The position numbers and the translations under genes are program-made. From the NCBI GenBank assembly GCA_937146765.1, contig CAKZRP010000037.1, positions 62,001 through 126,000 of the forward strand: 64,000 nucleotides of DNA. The letters are read 5' to 3'. This document shows, piece by piece, positions 46,247 to 54,994 of the stretch. The notes under the pieces were generated by a model. It saw only the letters and a program-made list of their open reading frames with translations. It had not been told where the DNA came from and made no database searches. The stretch is from an uncultured Paracoccaceae bacterium. Lineage in GTDB: Bacteria; Pseudomonadota; Alphaproteobacteria; Rhodobacterales; Rhodobacteraceae. Positions within the stretch are counted from its first letter, which is position 1. Every line of letters begins with the position of its first letter.

Positions 46247-47620
46247 TCAGCAGTTCGGGACGTTGACCGCGAGGCCGCCGAGCGAGGTTTCCTTGTATTT
46301 TTCGTGCATATCCGCCCCGGTCTGACGCATGGTTTCGATCACTGCATCCAGCGGCACAAAATGCTGCCCGTCGCCGCGCAGCGCGAGGGAGGCGGCCGAG
46401 ACCGCCTTGATCGCGCCAAGGCCGTTGCGCTCGATACAAGGCACCTGCACAAGGCCCTTGACCGGGTCGCAGGTCATGCCGAGGTGATGCTCCAGCGCAA
46501 TCTCGGCAGCGTTTTCCACTTGCTCCGGGGTGCCGCCCATCACGGCGCAGAGACCGGCGGCAGCCATCGCGGCGGCAGAGCCGACCTCGGCCTGACAGCC
46601 CGCCTCAGCCCCGGAAATCGAGGCGTTGTATTTCACCAGCCCGCCAATGGCGGCAGCGGTCAGCAGGAAATCCTCGATGTGTTTTTCGGACCCGCCCGGC
46701 ACATGGTCAAGGTAGTAGCGCAGCACCGCCGGCAGCACGCCCGCTGCGCCATTGGTGGGCGCGGTGACCACTTGGCCGCCGGCGGCGTTTTCCTCGTTCA
46801 CCGCCATGGCATAGACGCTCATCCAGTCGTTGATCGTATGCGGTGCGGTCAGATTCATGCCGCGCTCCGCCATCAGCGCGTCGTAAATACCCTTGGCGCG
46901 GCGGCGCACCTTGAGGCCGCCGGGCAGGATGCCGTCGCGCTCCAGCCCGCGGTTGATGCAGTCGTTCATCACTTGCCACAGGCGCTGGCTGCCCTTGGCG
47001 AGATTGTCGGCGCCGCCGCGCGAGATCTCGTTGGCGCGCTTCAAGCCTGCGATGGTGAGGCCGGAGGATTTTGCCATCTCCAGCATCTCGGCGGCGGATT
47101 TGAACGGGTAGGGCACCGGGGCGCCCTCGTCGGTTGCCTTGCCCTGTGCCAGCTCCTCCTCGGTGAGGACAAAACCGCCGCCGACGGAATAGAACACCTG
47201 CCGCAGGATGACGTCGCCCTGCGCGTCGGTGGCCATCAGGATCATACCATTGGCATGGCCGGGCAGGGCGTGGTCGTAGTCGAAGATCATATCGGCCTTG
47301 GGGTCGAACTTCAGCGTCCCGAGATCGTCGAGGGTGATCGTCTGCGTCTCGGCAATCGCGGCGAGGACGGCCTCTGCCTTGTCATTGTCATAGGTGTCGG
47401 GGCGAAACCCGGCGAGGCCGAGGATGGTGGCGCGGTCGGTGGCATGGCCAACGCCGGTGAAGGCGAGCGAGCCGTGCAGCGAAGCGCGCAGGCCGTGGAA
47501 CTCGAAGGGGGAGGCGCGCATCATGTCGAGGAAGCGCGCAGCGGCGACCATCGGACCCATGGTATGCGAAGAGGAGGGGCCGATGCCGACCTTGAACATG
47601 TCGAAGACGGAGAGGAACAT
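46247..47620 (-). CDS. sdaA: L-serine ammonia-lyase (serine dehydratase)
   Basis: A 457-residue single-chain [4Fe-4S] enzyme that turns L-serine to pyruvate and ammonia. It opens [20 protein letters not shown] (family signature). Cluster cysteines are in [25 protein letters not shown] and VQVPCIERN. Beta and alpha domains are fused as in E. coli SdaA. The upstream gst stop codon TAA abuts this ATG directly, and its ribosome site GAAGGA lies inside gst, so the two are co-transcribed. Confidence 0.96.
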   Translation of the reverse strand: MFLSVFDMFKVGIGPSSSHTMGPMVAAARFLDMMRASPFEFHGLRASLHGSLAFTGVGHATDRATILGLAGFRPDTYDNDKAEAVLAAIAETQTITLDDLGTLKFDPKADMIFDYDHALPGHANGMILMATDAQGDVILRQVFYSVGGGFVLTEEELAQGKATDEGAPVPYPFKSAAEMLEMAKSSGLTIAGLKRANEISRGGADNLAKGSQRLWQVMNDCINRGLERDGILPGGLKVRRRAKGIYDALMAERGMNLTAPHTINDWMSVYAMAVNEENAAGGQVVTAPTNGAAGVLPAVLRYYLDHVPGGSEKHIEDFLLTAAAIGGLVKYNASISGAEAGCQAEVGSAAAMAAAGLCAVMGGTPEQVENAAEIALEHHLGMTCDPVKGLVQVPCIERNGLGAIKAVSAASLALRGDGQHFVPLDAVIETMRQTGADMHEKYKETSLGGLAVNVPNC

Positions 47621-48328
47621 TTAGGTGGCTGATCCTTCTGGAGGGGTAGCGAATGTCGGTTTGGTAAAGGGGGTCGGGCCAAGGCCCTCGGCCGCCTGCG
47701 CGGCGCAGGTGCTGGCCCGGGTTTCGGCCCGGGCGCAGAGGGCATGGAGCCTTGGATAGGTGGTGAGGTCGAACCACCGGGCCTCGGGAAACTGCGCGTA
47801 AAGGCAGGTCCAGCGCAACAGGCAGGGCAGGTAGAGGTCAAGAAGCGTCGGTTGGTCCCCGCCTGCCAGCGCCGGGGTCTCAGCCAGCCCGGCCTCGATC
47901 ATTGCCAGATCGCTCTGGAGCCGCTGGCGCAGGGTGGCGCGCAATTGCTCCTGGTGGGCGGGGTCCGGTCCGATGAATTTTTCCGGATAAAAGGTCTGGC
48001 GCAGGTCGATGTGGAAGGTGTTTGAGGTCCAGAACAGCCACTTGAGGAAGGGCGCGCGCAAGGGCTCCGCGGGGCTGGGCGCAAGGGCGCCGTGGCGGTC
48101 GGCCAGCCAGAGAAGAATGGCGGCGGTCTCGAACATCGCCCCATCGGGCGTGTCCAGAACCGGGATGGTGCCATTGGGGTTGCGCAGCAGATATTCCGGC
48201 GTTCTCAGCCCGCCCTTGCGGCGATCCACCAGCACCGTCTCATAGGCGAGGCCAAGCTCCTCCAGTGCCAGCCGGACGATCAGCGAGGCATTGTCGGGAG
48301 CATAGTGAAGGCGAAGCAGCGCTGTCAT
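47621..48328 (-). CDS. Glutathione S-transferase family protein
   Basis: A 235-residue GST: thioredoxin-like N-domain (LHYAPDNASLIVRLALEELG, then NPNGTIPVLDTPDGAMFETAAI with the glutathione-binding P-E/D-S region) and a helical C-domain. The active residue near the N-terminus appears to be Ser14 or Asn12, beta-class features being absent. Substrate unknown. It is directly upstream of sdaA with no gap, so expression is linked, though a shared pathway is not obvious. Confidence 0.87.
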   Translation of the reverse strand: MTALLRLHYAPDNASLIVRLALEELGLAYETVLVDRRKGGLRTPEYLLRNPNGTIPVLDTPDGAMFETAAILLWLADRHGALAPSPAEPLRAPFLKWLFWTSNTFHIDLRQTFYPEKFIGPDPAHQEQLRATLRQRLQSDLAMIEAGLAETPALAGGDQPTLLDLYLPCLLRWTCLYAQFPEARWFDLTTYPRLHALCARAETRASTCAAQAAEGLGPTPFTKPTFATPPEGSAT

Positions 48329-48673
48329 GGTCTGATCCTAGTCCGGCGCGGCGGAGCAAAAGCGTTTGATTGCGACGTTTCCGATAGGAAACGCGCAGTT
48401 GCACCCTAGGCCCTCTGCCTCGGAAGCCAAGCCCCCAGGTTGGAAAAATCGGGAAAAAGGCGCGCGGCATCGCGTGCTGCGTGAGCTGTGAACACTCGAA
48501 GCCCCTGGGAGAGGCTTCGCGGCGCGCATCGCGCCTGGAGAGAGGACGATGTAATGGCCATTGGGGATAATCCCTACTCGCAGCGCGAGGCGAATGCCCC
48601 TATAAGTCGCTTCAGAGCTGTGCGGGCCAGGAACCGGCGCACCAAGAGGCCCCAAGATCCGGAGACCACCCCC
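48329..48673. other. Structured intergenic region between gst and rpiA
   Basis: 345 bases between divergent genes. It holds a palindrome CGTTTCC-GATA-GGAAACG (48376-48393), then two tandem hairpins: CGAAGCC/GGCTTCG (48497-48519) and GGCGCG/CGCGCC (48521-48535). None is followed by a T-run. The first is about 50 bases ahead of gst and could be an operator; the other two could be in the rpiA leader. No gene is seen. Confidence 0.55.
48376..48393. promoter_or_regulatory. Possible operator palindrome upstream of gst
   Basis: CGTTTCC at 48376-48382 and GGAAACG at 48387-48393 with GATA between: perfect seven-base arms, typical size for a dimeric repressor site, 48 bases before the gst start. Confidence 0.4.
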
Positions 48674-49462
48674 ATGAGCGGAGATCTTTCCCCCATCGAC
48701 AAGGCGAAATTCGTGGCGGCCCGGCGGGCGGCCGACATGGTCGAGGACGGGATGCGGGTCGGGCTGGGAACCGGCTCCACTTCCGCCTGGCTGGTGCGTT
48801 GCCTCGGCGAAATGGTGCGCGAGGAAGGGCTGCGCATGACCGGGGTGCCGACCTCGGCGCGTACCGCGCAACTGGCGCTCGAAGTGGGGCTCGAGGTGGT
48901 GACGCTGGAACAGGCGCGCTGGCTCGACCTCACCATTGACGGGGCGGATGAATTCGACCCCGACCTTAATCTGATCAAGGGGGGCGGCGGTGCGCTGCTG
49001 CAGGAAAAGATTGTCGCCGCCGCCTCGGACCGGATGGTGGTCATCGCCGATGTTGCCAAGGAAGTGGCGCGGCTCGGCGCCTTTCCCCTGCCCATCGAGG
49101 TGATTCCCTTTGGCTGGCCGGCGACGCAGATGCTGGTGGAAGAGACGCTGATCTCGATGGATGTGATGGGGCGCACGTCCACCCTCCGCATGAACGGGCC
49201 GCTGCCCTATGTGACCGACGAGGGCAACCATATCCTGGACCTGCATCTGACCCGCATCGGTCATCCCCGGCAATTGGCGCTGGTGCTGAACCAGATTCCG
49301 GGCGTCGTGGAGAACGGGCTCTTCATCGATATCTGCGATACGGTGGTGATCGGCTATGGCGATGGCCGCGTCGAGGTGCGCGACATCAACGAGGGAACGG
49401 TGGAGACGGACCGTATCGATTTTGTCGAGACCGAGAACCTGTTCGGCGATTTGGGTGATTGA
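48674..49462 (+). CDS. rpiA: Ribose-5-phosphate isomerase A
   Basis: A 262-residue isomerase interconverting ribose-5-phosphate and ribulose-5-phosphate in the pentose phosphate and Calvin-type pathways. GLGTGSTSAW is the phosphate loop; DGADEFDPDLNLIKGGGGAL carries the catalytic Asp/Lys. GGAGA nine bases upstream fixes ATG 48674; the open frame before it is not coding. Other sugar-phosphate genes are not adjacent except gor further on. Confidence 0.95.
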   Translation: MSGDLSPIDKAKFVAARRAADMVEDGMRVGLGTGSTSAWLVRCLGEMVREEGLRMTGVPTSARTAQLALEVGLEVVTLEQARWLDLTIDGADEFDPDLNLIKGGGGALLQEKIVAAASDRMVVIADVAKEVARLGAFPLPIEVIPFGWPATQMLVEETLISMDVMGRTSTLRMNGPLPYVTDEGNHILDLHLTRIGHPRQLALVLNQIPGVVENGLFIDICDTVVIGYGDGRVEVRDINEGTVETDRIDFVETENLFGDLGD

Positions 49463-49582
49463 CGCCGACCGTGCGGGGGATGTCTCAAATGAAGCGACAA
49501 AATTAGGCAAATGGTCACTGTTATGGGTGCAAATGTCCCCTGAAGGACAAGCCAGTGCTTGTCTCAACAGAGGTGACAGATC

Positions 49583-50269
49583 ATGAGCCACACGCAGGAA
49601 AATCTGAATGTAACCGCTAACAAGCTGGTCAACCAATTGGTCAGCGGCGCTGTAGCGCTGCACAAGGCGCAAGTGAAGGCTCAGGTGGACAGCATCCCGC
49701 GGGTGAAGCTCGGTCGCGAGAACCTTGCTGGGTGCAAGCTTCTGCTCGACCGGGAGGAGCTATTGACTGTTCTGCCCTCGGGCGGCGTGGTTGCCGAGCT
49801 CGGTGTCGATCAGGGGGGCTTCAGCGCGGCGATTCTGGGTCGCAATCAGCCCGAACAGTTGCATCTGGTCGATATCTGGGGAGATGCACGCTATAACGAG
49901 GGCAAGGCGCTTCAGGTGCGGGAGAGGTTCGCACCCGAACTGGCTTCGGGCCGGGTACAGATCACCCGAGCCCTCTCTCTGGAAGCGGCGGACCGCTTTG
50001 CCGACGAGAGTTTCGACTGGATCTACATCGACACCGACCACAGTTATGCTACCACCATTGCCGAGCTGCGAACCTGGGCACCCAAGGTCAAGCAGAACGG
50101 GTTTATTGCCGGCCACGATTACACGATGGGCAATTTTTCCATCGGTTACAAATACGGGGTGATCGAAGCGGTGGCGGAGTTCTGTGTCGAAGCCCGCTGG
50201 AAGCTGTCCTATCTGACCGCCGATTTCACCGAGAGCAACAGCTTCGCCATCAGCCGCATCGCGGATTGA
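49583..50269 (+). CDS. Class I SAM-dependent methyltransferase, Methyltransf_24-like
   Basis: 228 residues. The SAM-binding glycine motif is VAELGVDQGGFSAAIL at about residues 69-84, followed by the acidic strand end in HLVDIWGD and the aspartate pattern FDWIYIDTDHSYATT, then AGHDYTM. This pattern is typical of methyltransferases that modify sugars, O-antigen or small molecules. GAGGTGA six bases upstream supports the start. A polar N-terminal helix of about 50 residues precedes the fold. Substrate unknown. Confidence 0.82.
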   Translation: MSHTQENLNVTANKLVNQLVSGAVALHKAQVKAQVDSIPRVKLGRENLAGCKLLLDREELLTVLPSGGVVAELGVDQGGFSAAILGRNQPEQLHLVDIWGDARYNEGKALQVRERFAPELASGRVQITRALSLEAADRFADESFDWIYIDTDHSYATTIAELRTWAPKVKQNGFIAGHDYTMGNFSIGYKYGVIEAVAEFCVEARWKLSYLTADFTESNSFAISRIAD

Positions 50270-50275
50270 GTGACC

Positions 50276-50325
50276 GGGACACCGGGGCAGGGGCAGGGGC
50301 AACCTGTCGCCCCGTCCCGTGTTTT
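50276..50325. terminator. GC-rich hairpin between methyltransferase and PACE genes
   Basis: GGGAC (50276-50280) and GGGGC (50284-50288) face GCCCC (50309-50313) and GTCCC (50314-50318), with a three-base bulge, then GTGTTTT. Serves the plus-strand gene; convergent PACE follows. Confidence 0.45.
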
Positions 50326-50347
50326 CGGACCCTCTCGCAAGGCGCGC

Positions 50348-50785
50348 TCAGGAGGGCTGGCGCGCCTTTTGCCATTCCGGCAGCGGGAACAGATGGTCGT
50401 AGCCCCAGTTGAAGGCCAGCGCATAGACCATGTAGAAGAGCGCAAAGGACAGGTCCATCACGAAGGCCTGCCAGAGGCTCACCTCCAGGTACCAGGCGAT
50501 GAAGGGCATCAGCACCAGCAAGAGCCCGCCTTCAAAAAGCACCGCGTGAAGGATCCGCAATGCCGAGGTCTTCAGCGTGGTGCCGCGCAGGCGCTTCAAC
50601 ACCGCGTCAAACCCGTAGTTGTAGGCAAAGTTCCAAAGCGTCGCGAGGGTGGCACTGACGAGGCTCACGAGGCCGATGTCGTGCATCGGAATGTGGAACA
50701 CCACCGCGCCAAGGGGCACGATGAGCAGCAGCGCAAGGATTTCGAAACTCAGCGCGTGACGGATACGATCAAGGGGGGAGCGCAT
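50348..50785 (-). CDS. PACE family efflux protein
   Basis: 145 residues with two tandem bacterial transmembrane pair (BTP) domains, each two helices. The first begins RSPLDRIRHALSFEILALLL and contains LWNFAYNYGFDAVLKR; the second begins LRILHAVLFEGGLLLV and contains YMVYALAFNWGYDHLF. PACE proteins (AceI-like) export chlorhexidine or, more likely natively, short-chain polyamines. Start 50785 is the usual MRSPLDR form. It converges with the methyltransferase gene. Confidence 0.93.
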   Translation of the reverse strand: MRSPLDRIRHALSFEILALLLIVPLGAVVFHIPMHDIGLVSLVSATLATLWNFAYNYGFDAVLKRLRGTTLKTSALRILHAVLFEGGLLLVLMPFIAWYLEVSLWQAFVMDLSFALFYMVYALAFNWGYDHLFPLPEWQKARQPS

Positions 50786-51121
50786 GGGCAACCTCAAACC
50801 GAAGGTTCGGGTCGTCCCGAAGGAAGGGCAGTAGGCGGGTCCGCATGACGCGCGCACCGGCGGGGTCGTCCCCGACCGCTGCAACATGAGACAGATGCCC
50901 TCCTGTTTCAAGGCCGCAGGCGAAAATAGTCGGACAGGCGGTCCTCTGGGGACGCCCGGGCCGTGCAGACGGGCGGGAAAGCGGTCACGCCCTCTTCACG
51001 CTTTTGCGAGCAAATGCTGCGCAAGTGTTTGAAAGGTCGCGCTGCGCCCCCACCTGCGAGACTGGCAATTCAAGGCGCGCTGTGGGATACCTCGCGCAAG
51101 ACAGAATAAAGGGCGACGAAT
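50786..51121. other. Intergenic region between PACE gene and gor
   Basis: 336 bases between divergent genes. It contains short repeats (CGAAGG and TTCGG motifs near 50800) but no complete hairpin of note and no small gene. The last 30 bases (GACAGAATAAAGGGCGACG) provide a weak ribosome site for gor. No recognisable OxyR-type site is visible. Confidence 0.35.
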
Positions 51122-52477
51122 ATGAGCTTTGACTATGATCTCTTTGTCATCGGCGGTGGCTCCGGTGGTGTGCGCGCCGCTCGGGTGGCGGCAGCCGGTG
51201 GGGCAAAGGTGGCTCTGGCCGAAGAGGATCGCTATGGCGGCACCTGCGTGATCCGGGGCTGCGTCCCGAAGAAGCTGATGGTCTTTGCCTCGGAATATTC
51301 CTCCATGATCGAGGATGGCCGCGCCTATGGCTGGGATCTGGAGAACAAGGGGTTCGACTGGTCCCACTTCAAGGGCAAGCTGCATGCGGAGTTGGACCGG
51401 CTGGAAGGCATCTATCGCAACCTGCTGAAAAACTCCGGGGTGGAGAGTTTCGACGCCCGCGCCAAACTGGCCGATGCCCATACGGTGGAGCTGTCGGATG
51501 GCACCCAAAAGACCGCCAAGCACATCCTGATCGCCACGGGGGGACGCCCCTTCGTGCCGCAATTCCCCGGCTCGGACCTGGCGATCACCTCGAACGAGAT
51601 GTTCCATCTGGAAACACTGCCCGAGAGCATCCTGATCGTCGGCGGCGGCTATATCGCCTCGGAATTTGCCGGCATCATGAACGGGCTCGGGGTCAAGACC
51701 ACGCAATACTATCGCGGGGCGCAGATCCTGCGCGGCTTTGACGACGAGGCGCGCGGTCTGGTGGCGCAGGAGATGATCCAGTCCGGCATCGATCTCAAGC
51801 TCGGCACCAATGTGCTGGAGATGCGCCGCGAGGGCGACAAGATCTGGGTCAAGGCCACCAATGGCGACGAGAACCTGTTCGATCACGTCATGTTCGCCAC
51901 CGGACGCAAGGCCAATGCCGATGACCTCGGGCTCGAGGCGCTGTGCATCGAACGCGGCAAGGGCGGCGAGATCAAGGTCGACCAGTACAGCCAGACGGCG
52001 GTGCCCTCGGTCTATGCCATCGGCGATGTGACCGACCGGGTGAACCTCACCCCGGTGGCGATCCGCGAGGGCATGGCCTTTGTCGAAACCGTGTTCAACG
52101 GCAACCCGACCAGCCCCGATCACGAGCTGATCCCGACCGCGATCTTCACCCAGCCGGAAATGGGCACCATCGGCCTTTCCGAGGAAGAGGCGGCCGAGCA
52201 GGAGACCATCGAGGTCTATGCCACCTCCTTCAAGCCGATGCAGCAGAGCTTTGCCGGCCGCGCCCAACGGGTGCTGATGAAGCTGATCGTGAGCCAGGCC
52301 ACGCGCAAGGTGCTCGGGTGTCATATTGTCGCGCCCGGTGCTGGCGAGATGATCCAGCTTGCGGGGATCGCGGTGAAGATGGGCGCGACCAAGGAAGATT
52401 TCGACCGCACTGTTGCGGTTCACCCCACCATGTCGGAAGAATTGGTGACCCTCAAGACCCCGGTCCGGGTGGTCTGA
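51122..52477 (+). CDS. gor: Glutathione-disulfide reductase
   Basis: A 451-residue FAD flavoenzyme that reduces oxidised glutathione with NADPH. FAD loop VIGGGSGGVRAARVAA, redox-active disulfide Cys42/Cys47 in GGTCVIRGCVPKK, NADPH-binding domain VGGGYIASEFAG, and the C-terminal catalytic HPTMSEE are all present. A gst gene 3 kb upstream uses the product. Single gene; hflK follows in the same direction after about 105 bases. Confidence 0.95.
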   Translation: MSFDYDLFVIGGGSGGVRAARVAAAGGAKVALAEEDRYGGTCVIRGCVPKKLMVFASEYSSMIEDGRAYGWDLENKGFDWSHFKGKLHAELDRLEGIYRNLLKNSGVESFDARAKLADAHTVELSDGTQKTAKHILIATGGRPFVPQFPGSDLAITSNEMFHLETLPESILIVGGGYIASEFAGIMNGLGVKTTQYYRGAQILRGFDDEARGLVAQEMIQSGIDLKLGTNVLEMRREGDKIWVKATNGDENLFDHVMFATGRKANADDLGLEALCIERGKGGEIKVDQYSQTAVPSVYAIGDVTDRVNLTPVAIREGMAFVETVFNGNPTSPDHELIPTAIFTQPEMGTIGLSEEEAAEQETIEVYATSFKPMQQSFAGRAQRVLMKLIVSQATRKVLGCHIVAPGAGEMIQLAGIAVKMGATKEDFDRTVAVHPTMSEELVTLKTPVRVV

Positions 52478-52582
52478 CCGAGAGGCGTTTTACGCAGCGC
52501 GGAGCTTGAATTTCCGCGCCGTGATCACAGGTTAGAGAACAATATCCGCCGGGATGTGCGGAGAAGAATGGATAGGAGACTT

Positions 52583-53728
52583 ATGGCTGGGAACACAGGT
52601 GGCCCCTGGGGGGGCGGCGGATCCGGCGGTGGCGGAGGCAACCGGGGGAACAATGGTGGCGGAGGCGGCGGTCGTCGTCCCGACGACAACCAGATCCCGG
52701 AGATCGACGAGCTGGTGAAGAAGGGCCAGGAGCAACTGCGGGTCCTGATGGGCGGCCGCGGCGGTGGCAAGGGGCCCGCGGGCGGCGGCTCCGGCGGCAG
52801 CGGCGGCCCGCTGTTCACCAAGAGCGGCGTGGCCATTGGCGCCATTATTGCGGCGGGTCTCTGGACCTATGCAAGTTTCTACACCGTGAAGACGGAAGAG
52901 AAGTCGGTGGAACTGTTCCTCGGAGAATTCTCCGCTGTGGGCGAACCGGGTCTCAACTTCGCGCCTTGGCCGTTGATCACCTACGAGGTGGTGCCGGTCA
53001 GCGTGGAACAGACCGAAACCATCGGTTCGGGGGCCCGCGGCTCCGAGGCGGGGCTGATGCTCACCGGCGATGAGAATATCATCGACGTCGATTTCCAAGT
53101 CGTGTGGAACATCAACGAGCCGGACAAGTATCTGTTCAACCTGCGCGACCCCAAGGCGACGATCCAGGCGGTGGCGGAATCGGCCATGCGCGAGATCATC
53201 GCCCAGTCCGAACTGGCACCGATCCTGAACCGCGATCGCGGTCTTATCTCGCAGCGGCTCGAAGAGCTGATCCAATCCACCCTCGACAGCTATGATGCGG
53301 GTGTGAACATCGTGCGGATCAACTTTGACGGGGCCGATCCGCCAGAGCCGGTGAAGGACGCCTTCCGCGAGGTGCAATCCGCCGGTCAGGAACGCGACCG
53401 TCTGGAGAAACAGGCCGATGCCTATGCCAACCGCAAGCTCGCGGGGGCACGGGGTCAGGCTGCCCAGACACTGGAAGAGGCCGAAGCCTATCGCGCCCAG
53501 GTGGTGAACCAGGCGCAGGGTGAGGCGAGCCGCTTTACCGCGGTGCTGGCGGAATACGAAAAAGCCCCCGAGGTGACCCGCAAGCGTCTTTATCTGGAAA
53601 CGATGGAGGACGTGCTGAGCCGCGTCGACAAGATCATTCTCGACGATACCAACGGCGAGGGAACTGGGCAGGGTATCGTGCCCTACCTGCCGCTCAATGA
53701 AATCCGTCGCTCGGGAGGGGACAACTGA
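52583..53728 (+). CDS. hflK: FtsH protease modulator HflK
   Basis: 381 residues. A very Gly-rich N-terminal tail (about residues 5-30) is followed by an acidic helix, one membrane helix at about 85-101 (AIGAIIAAGLWTYASFYTV) and an SPFH/band-7 domain with a long C-terminal helix (AGARGQAAQTLEEAEAYRAQ). HflK with HflC forms a membrane cage around FtsH and limits its proteolysis. ATG 52583 follows AGGAG; its stop overlaps the hflC start (TGATG). Confidence 0.95.
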   Translation: MAGNTGGPWGGGGSGGGGGNRGNNGGGGGGRRPDDNQIPEIDELVKKGQEQLRVLMGGRGGGKGPAGGGSGGSGGPLFTKSGVAIGAIIAAGLWTYASFYTVKTEEKSVELFLGEFSAVGEPGLNFAPWPLITYEVVPVSVEQTETIGSGARGSEAGLMLTGDENIIDVDFQVVWNINEPDKYLFNLRDPKATIQAVAESAMREIIAQSELAPILNRDRGLISQRLEELIQSTLDSYDAGVNIVRINFDGADPPEPVKDAFREVQSAGQERDRLEKQADAYANRKLAGARGQAAQTLEEAEAYRAQVVNQAQGEASRFTAVLAEYEKAPEVTRKRLYLETMEDVLSRVDKIILDDTNGEGTGQGIVPYLPLNEIRRSGGDN

Positions 53729-54612
53729 TGAACCGCTCTGTCATTCTTCTCGGCATTCTGGGCGTTCTCGGCCTGGGCGTGCTTTCGTCGATCTTCATCG
53801 TCGACGAGCGGGAAAAGGCGCTGGTGATGCGCTTTGGCCGTGTGGTCAACGTACAGGAAGCCCCGGGTCTTGCCTTCAAACTGCCCTTCATCGATGAGGT
53901 GGTGAAATACGACGACCGTATCCTCAGCCTTGAGGTCGGCCCGCTCGAGGTCACCCCGCTGGATGATCGCCGTCTGGTCGTCGATGCCTTTGCCCGCTAT
54001 CGCATCACCGATGTTCGTCGCTTCCGCGAGGCCGTCGGCGTGGGCAATGTCGCCGCCGCCGAGAGCCGTCTCGACAATATCATGCGTGACCAGACCCGCG
54101 AGGTGCTTGGTCAGGTCTCTTCGAACGACATCCTCTCCTCGGACCGGGCCGCGCTGATGCTGCGGATTCGCAACGGGGCCATCACCCAGGCGCGGGCGCT
54201 GGGTCTCGAGGTGATCGACGTGCGTCTGAAACGCACCGATCTGCCGCAGGCCAACCTCGACGCCACCTTTGCCCGGATGCGGGCCGAACGGGAACGCGAG
54301 GCTGCCGACGAGATCGCACGTGGTGAGGAAGCCGCGCAGCGGGTGCGTGCACAGGCCGACCGGACCGAGGTGGAGCTGGTCTCCGAGGCGGAACGTGAGG
54401 CGGAAGTCATACGCGGTGAGGCCGATGCCGAACGCAACCGTGTCTTTGCCGAGGCCTATGGCCGCGACCCGGAATTCTTTGAATTCTACCGCAGCCTCAA
54501 CGCCTATGCCAAATCGCTGCAAGCCGGCAACTCTTCGTTGGTGCTGTCGCCGGACAACGAGTTCTTCAACTACCTGAAGTCTTCCGACGGCGCCCGCGCG
54601 GCTGCCGAGTAA
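53728..54612 (+). CDS. hflC: FtsH protease modulator HflC
   Basis: 294 residues. N-terminal membrane anchor (residues 4-22, ILLGILGVLGLGVLSSIFIV), SPFH domain opening VDEREKALVMRFGRVV, then a charged coiled coil ending near SSLVLSPDNEFF, which is the standard HflC C-terminus. It is the partner of hflK and overlaps it by one base. Followed by a terminator and then degP. Confidence 0.96.
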   Translation: MNRSVILLGILGVLGLGVLSSIFIVDEREKALVMRFGRVVNVQEAPGLAFKLPFIDEVVKYDDRILSLEVGPLEVTPLDDRRLVVDAFARYRITDVRRFREAVGVGNVAAAESRLDNIMRDQTREVLGQVSSNDILSSDRAALMLRIRNGAITQARALGLEVIDVRLKRTDLPQANLDATFARMRAEREREAADEIARGEEAAQRVRAQADRTEVELVSEAEREAEVIRGEADAERNRVFAEAYGRDPEFFEFYRSLNAYAKSLQAGNSSLVLSPDNEFFNYLKSSDGARAAAE

Positions 54613-54635
54613 ACCGCACCGGTGTGAAATGTTAC

Positions 54636-54671
54636 AAAAGGCCGTGCCCGCCGGGTGCGGCCTTTTGCTTT
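54636..54671 (+). terminator. Rho-independent terminator of hflKC
   Basis: Fourteen-pair stem (54636-54649 with 54653-54666, two G-T pairs, AAAAGGCCG outer arm), loop GCC, then TTTTGCTTTTT. Confidence 0.92.
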
Positions 54672-54994
54672 TTCTGCTAGGATCGAGGCAGGTCTCACGC
54701 ATCTGTGCGCGGGGAAGGCGCATGACAGGGCCCAAGAGGCCGTCTGTAGGCGGTGTTTCGCCTGTGGCCTGCAGGCCGCAGTCGCGAAAGCTTCACTGGC
54801 TTTCACGTCGAATTGAGGTGACCTTTACCCCCATTGCGGCCTCTGGCTCAGCCATTACATTGAGGCCACCGATGTCCCGCCCCAGGCAAGTGCTCCACAT
54901 TCCGGTGGCCAGCCACTTGAGGCACGGGTTGCCCGGTTTCCCCTTTTCCCGAGGGGCCGGGAGAGACAGAGTTGACAGGCCAATTCGAAGGAGT
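54672..54994. other. Intergenic region ahead of degP
   Basis: About 320 bases after the hflKC terminator. A TTGAGGTGAC-like string near 54820 and AGTTGACAGG at about 54969 are possible promoter parts, but no paired boxes are convincing. The last bases carry GAAGGAGT, the degP ribosome site. No small gene. Confidence 0.35.
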
